Shown piece by piece: positions 61,060-64,000 of a DNA stretch of 64,000 bases (position 1 is its first letter; each line of letters begins with the position of its first letter). The notes under the pieces are model-generated. The model made no database searches. It saw only the letters and a program-made list of their open reading frames with translations, and had not been told where the DNA came from. The stretch covers positions 1-64,000 of the forward strand of contig QBLS01000020.1 in the NCBI GenBank assembly GCA_003249015.1, in the 5' to 3' direction. The translations under genes and the position numbers were made by a program. This stretch comes from Pseudanabaena sp. (lineage in GTDB: Bacteria > Cyanobacteriota > Cyanobacteriia > Pseudanabaenales > Pseudanabaenaceae).

Positions 61060-62074
61060 CCTCTAGTTTTTGCCAAGCCCGACCGCTATTAATAATCTCT
61101 TGGGCATAGGCGATCGCCTCTGGGATCTCAGCCCTCAAGCCCAACAGCCATAGATAAAATCCACAGTTCCACAATACCGAGTTTAAATATTCTGAGGGTT
61201 CGGCTTTGAGGGCGGAAATGATTTTGATTGCCATTTCCGAAGCAGTGGCGATCGCAGGATCTTCGGGAGTAAATCCATACTGACGTGCTGATAAGGTTAG
61301 TCGCTTGAAATTGCCAGCTCGCTGAATACCAATAATATTGGTACGCGATCGGGCAAGATCCACACTGCCTTCCCAGCCCTTGACTGTCGCAAATTCCGTA
61401 ATTTCGTGCTGAGCAAAGGCTTCACAAATATTAGTTTCTGTGGGCGGATGCACAAACCCTGACACAATTAGCTGCTTGCCTTGATAGGGCGACCACATTA
61501 ATTCCAAAGTGGCAAAAGGTGGACGTTTACCAATTTGCTCGCGATAGGGAACTAGCCCTTGAGCAAGGGGGAAATGTTCTGGCAAATAGACAAATCCTAA
61601 ATTATGGATTTCTAAATTTTGCCTTACTTGATCAAGGCTAAGCCCTTGCCAATTTAATCCCAAGGCTCGCCAGATCTCCATAAATGGTAAGCCTTCTTTA
61701 GTGGGCATCCGATCGCCACCATGCATCAAAACGGGAATCCCTGCCGCCGCCAAAACTATCGCGGTAACGGGGCTAATAGGTGCGGTTTTCGACCTGCCAT
61801 CGTAGGGCGAACCTAGCACCAATACTTGACGATCTGACGCGATCGCCTCCACCTTTCCCCCCAGAAACTTATAAGCATCCAGCATCCCTGCTAATTCTTC
61901 GCTAGTGGGACGTTTGATGCGGTGGGCAATCATAAATGCACCAATTTGAGCAGGGGTGGCAACTCCTTCGAGCATCATCATCGTCGCTGTCTTCGCCTCT
62001 TGGCGAGTCAAGCTCTTACTGGTATGTGTACCACTGCCGACTTTACGCAAAAATTCCCGAAATTCTAAACTCAT
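61049..62074 (-). CDS. TrpD-like (anthranilate phosphoribosyltransferase family) protein
   Basis: A 341-residue protein similar to TrpD2/YbiB rather than the tryptophan enzyme. The glycosyltransferase family 3 helical N-domain (REFLRKVGSGTHTSKSLT, ATPAQIGAFMIAHRIK) is complete. The expected PRPP-site GTGGD is replaced by VLGSPYDGRSK near residue 86, so true TrpD activity is doubtful. YbiB-type proteins bind nucleic acid. It lies 96 bases downstream of the LysR gene on the same strand. Confidence 0.83.
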   Translation of the reverse strand: MSLEFREFLRKVGSGTHTSKSLTRQEAKTATMMMLEGVATPAQIGAFMIAHRIKRPTSEELAGMLDAYKFLGGKVEAIASDRQVLVLGSPYDGRSKTAPISPVTAIVLAAAGIPVLMHGGDRMPTKEGLPFMEIWRALGLNWQGLSLDQVRQNLEIHNLGFVYLPEHFPLAQGLVPYREQIGKRPPFATLELMWSPYQGKQLIVSGFVHPPTETNICEAFAQHEITEFATVKGWEGSVDLARSRTNIIGIQRAGNFKRLTLSARQYGFTPEDPAIATASEMAIKIISALKAEPSEYLNSVLWNCGFYLWLLGLRAEIPEAIAYAQEIINSGRAWQKLEDLR

Positions 62075-62109
62075 TACTCAAAGCCTACAGGGGCATTATG
62101 GGATTTTAT

Positions 62110-62160
62110 AACTGTCAGCATGAGTGGCGGCGCTTCGCGCCGCCACTCATGCTGACAGTT
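62110..62160. repeat. class A hairpin, perfect 24-bp arms
   Basis: AACTGTCAGCATGAGTGGCG continues to GCGC; the exact complement follows a TTC triloop. It lies between the LysR and TrpD-like genes. Confidence 0.88.
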
Positions 62161-62170
62161 ACAGGATGAA

Positions 62171-63109
62171 CTATTGCTGAGTATAGCCGATCGCATTTTT
62201 TGATGTTACAGAATTTTCTTTAGCAATCATTTGCGCAGCTAGTTGGCAAAAATATTGGATTGGCGGAATTTGAATGCGATCGCTAGTTGTCACTAAGACA
62301 ATTTCGCGAGTCAAGCATGGCTCATGGAGGTTCTTTACTACTAGATTTAGATCATCTTTTAGTTCCACTAAAAATGTCTCAGGCAATAGAGCGATCAAAC
62401 TGCCTAACTTTACAACCCCACGAAAAGCTTCAAGGGAATTCAACTCAAGTACCGCATTTAAGTTCAACCCCTGACGGTTAAATTGATCTTGAACAAGTCG
62501 CTGTAAACCGTAGCCGTCCTTAAATACAGCTTGCGGTAAGTTGTGCAGATCTCTCCAAGATATATTCTCTTTCTTACCCAAAGGATGATTGGCAGGAAGT
62601 AATAGTTGAATCTTCTCTTCATACAACTTCTCAACCACCATTTCCGCACTTGCCGTTAAAAATGGATTATTCATCACGATCGCAATATCAATTAATCCAT
62701 CTTTGAGAACCTTGATCGCGCGATCGCTCCCCAAAGTCGTCACCCGTAGCTGCACGTTTGGATAAGTCTTCGCAAATATCTGCAATATCGGTGGTAGTTG
62801 ATAGGCACAAGCAGAGGGGATACCCGCAACACACAGTTCCGTTTGTTTACCTAATTGCAGATCGGACAGTTCTTGCTCAGCATTTGCCCAGATTTGACAA
62901 ATTTTTTTAGCGTGCTGCAACAAGCGATCGCCACCTAGTGTTAGCTTCACATTTCCTTGGCGATGGAACAGAGAGATGCCAACCATCGACTCAAGGGACT
63001 GCACTTGACGACTGATAGTTGACTGACTAACACCGCATTTTTGCGCCGCCTGCTGAAAGTTTCCTGTCTCTGCGACCGCTAAAAAAGCCTGTAACTGTTC
63101 CAAACGCAT
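62171..63109 (-). CDS. LysR-family transcriptional regulator
   Basis: A 312-residue LysR regulator. The N-terminal winged helix is complete (MRLEQLQAFLAVAETGNF, then QAAQKCGVSQSTISRQVQSLE split, residues 1-45), followed by the effector-binding domain (about 90-300). The same strand carries the TrpD-like gene downstream, and its target may include that gene or an unlinked one. The effector cannot be read. Confidence 0.92.
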   Translation of the reverse strand: MRLEQLQAFLAVAETGNFQQAAQKCGVSQSTISRQVQSLESMVGISLFHRQGNVKLTLGGDRLLQHAKKICQIWANAEQELSDLQLGKQTELCVAGIPSACAYQLPPILQIFAKTYPNVQLRVTTLGSDRAIKVLKDGLIDIAIVMNNPFLTASAEMVVEKLYEEKIQLLLPANHPLGKKENISWRDLHNLPQAVFKDGYGLQRLVQDQFNRQGLNLNAVLELNSLEAFRGVVKLGSLIALLPETFLVELKDDLNLVVKNLHEPCLTREIVLVTTSDRIQIPPIQYFCQLAAQMIAKENSVTSKNAIGYTQQ

Positions 63110-63314
63110 GAAAGCTTAGTAATAAATTTTATTTGCGCTAACCCAAACAGTAATCAGGATTTCTTAAAATCTTCGACTTGTCATGCCAGCGCAAAGCTGT
63201 ATAACCATTAAGCAACTTCCGTGGTCTGGGAAAAGTAACATGGGTAACAAACAATCGAGCAGGTAGTAGAGAGATAAAGGCTAAAACTTGTGTTCTACAG
63301 CTACTGCTACTTGA

Positions 63315-63349
63315 AGATTGTTCTGCCTGCATAGCGGGCAAAACAATCT
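63315..63349. repeat. class C hairpin
   Basis: The arms AGATTGTTCTGCCTGC and complement (one mismatch, one G-T pair) surround ATA. GCTGAGCTACTTA follows 20 bases later, as after the hairpin at 13672. The gap 63110-63418 also holds a leader-like GCCAGCGCAAAGCTGTATA at about 63190, with no hairpin attached, and no gene. Confidence 0.65.
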
Positions 63350-63418
63350 CTCGTTTTGGGTTTAATTACGCTGAGCTACTTAGTAGGATGGCTATATTAA
63401 TTTATTTAAGAACAAAGT

Positions 63419-63703
63419 ATGTCGGTTAATCAAGGACAGTATTTAGAAACTTACAGCAGCAATCACCCCAAGGAAGTACTGTTAGTAAAGCTGGAAATTG
63501 ATGGCGATCTTGATGAGGTGATGATATTCAAAGGATTTTCCAGCTCATTAATGCGTCCCACTGCTTACGATCCAGATGTACCCGTGATCTCTGAAAAAGC
63601 AAACATTTTATCTATTGATCGCCTTACTGCTCCCTACAAACCCAATCAACCTAATTACATTCAACAAGCAGTAACATGGGATCAGTTTCAACAGCTTACT
63701 TGA
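63419..63703 (+). CDS. conserved small cyanobacterial protein, 94 aa
   Basis: A 94-residue soluble protein (VLLVKLEIDGDLDEVMIFKGFSSSLMRPTAYD split, residues 20-51, then PVISEKANILSIDRL). It resembles proteins I recall as DUF7734-like in cyanobacteria, but the family name is uncertain. Function unknown. No ribosome-binding site is evident. Confidence 0.65.
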   Translation: MSVNQGQYLETYSSNHPKEVLLVKLEIDGDLDEVMIFKGFSSSLMRPTAYDPDVPVISEKANILSIDRLTAPYKPNQPNYIQQAVTWDQFQQLT

Positions 63704-63786
63704 TGTAAGTTCTCAGCACCAAAGGCGGTAGAAAACTCAAATTCTTCTATATTATTAAGTAACTAGGCGCAATTAAATATAAACCC

Positions 63787-63829
63787 CCAAAACCTGTGGC
63801 GTACACGCAGAAAGTACCACAGGTTTTGG
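63787..63829. terminator. hairpin after the small protein gene
   Basis: Perfect 13-bp arms (CCAAAACCTGTGG and complement) surround 17 bases, with GGC after the 3' arm rather than a T-run. Confidence 0.6.
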
Positions 63830-63893
63830 CTTTAGATTTTAAATGAGCCTATCTACTTAGCTATATCTTTGAAAATCAAATCCCAGAAATTTC

Positions 63894-64000
63894 ATGCTTG
63901 AAGAGACGCGACAACTAATTTATGACAATCAGGTGATGGTCGCTTCTCTAATGCTTTATCAAGATGTCTTGCAGCAAGAAGCTTGGGAAGCCTATGTAAA
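63894..64000 (+). CDS. partial gene at the window end, N-terminal 35 aa
   Basis: An open frame from ATG 63894 (MLEETRQLIYDNQVM, then ASLMLYQDVLQQEAWEAY) runs off the window edge. The visible part is helical and acidic and shows no motif I know. Its reality rests on an uninterrupted frame of 35 codons only. Confidence 0.45.
   Translation, partial: MLEETRQLIYDNQVMVASLMLYQDVLQQEAWEAYV

Noticed and set aside
61049-62074. The TrpD-like gene as the tryptophan pathway trpD
   Set aside because: The PRPP-binding GTGGD motif is altered and the gene does not lie with other trp genes.
5800-63830. Regularly spaced palindromic repeats as CRISPR arrays
   Set aside because: The repeats are inverted, dispersed between genes over tens of kilobases and not separated by uniform spacers; no cas gene is present.

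Overview
The window looks like chromosome from a filamentous or unicellular cyanobacterium, possibly a Pseudanabaena-type genome (genus is a guess). Evidence: the octamer GCGATCGC (HIP1) recurs every few hundred bases in most genes. The gene set is also cyanobacterial: SepF next to PipY (YggS) and ProC, ResB/Ccs1, a MASE1 hybrid kinase, a glycolate-oxidase-type GlcD, a DUF7219-type protein and a short SRP RNA. Most of the window is housekeeping DNA, with genes on both strands in short transcription units.

Layout. 1-1.85 kb: a small toxin-antitoxin (TA) patch. It holds a DUF2281-type antitoxin broken by a TGA codon, a PIN toxin and a nucleotidyltransferase pair, separated by repeated copies of the 3' end of the first gene. 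1.85-13.6 kb: recG, a CorC/HlyC-type membrane protein, malQ, gcvP (with a short tandem repeat inserted in frame), a SIMPL protein and argS. 13.8-16.3 kb: an exported protein, then a compact restriction-modification pair (C5 methyltransferase plus endonuclease VII/HNH-type nuclease) without HIP1 sites. 16.3-20.9 kb: a 54-residue membrane protein, pyrB, an amidase, glcD and a NarL-type regulator. 20.9-27.3 kb: an accessory island of intact and decaying TA genes (YhaV remnant, FitA with truncated PIN, VapB with a PIN gene frameshifted by a 7-bp duplication, HigBA). It also holds a retropepsin-like pair and two adjacent proteins that share an N-terminal GRDLTQ motif.

27.3-30.4 kb: a metal/cobalamin locus. 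DUF1636 lies behind a cobalamin riboswitch, followed by a HisI fragment, a divergent pair around a Fur/Zur-like box, and ZnuC/ZnuB-type transporter genes with no substrate-binding gene here. 30.6-47.8 kb: MoxR, DedA, an HtrA-like protease with PPC domains, a nucleotidyltransferase, a JmjC-like oxygenase, a PstS-like protein, ResB, a cation/proton antiporter, Ppx/GppA, a response regulator-kinase, a cysteine lyase-like enzyme, a CPBP protease and PipY. 47.8-48.7 kb: about 970 bases without a gene, then sepF-proC-purM. 51.4-64 kb: a beta-helix exported protein, a GlnQ-type ATPase, SRP RNA, argG, a PH-domain protein, a Lon N-domain protein, a MASE1 hybrid kinase, ald, a TrpD-like protein, a LysR regulator, a small conserved protein and the start of a partial gene.

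The most striking structure outside the genes is a set of long, nearly perfect intergenic hairpins. Their cores are conserved but their outer arms differ at every site. Nine of them are preceded by a shared leader close to TACAGCGCTTTGCGCTCAAA. Many touch stop codons. One lies between convergent genes and its two arms encode the last codons of both. All function calls are from reading the sequence; no database search was run.
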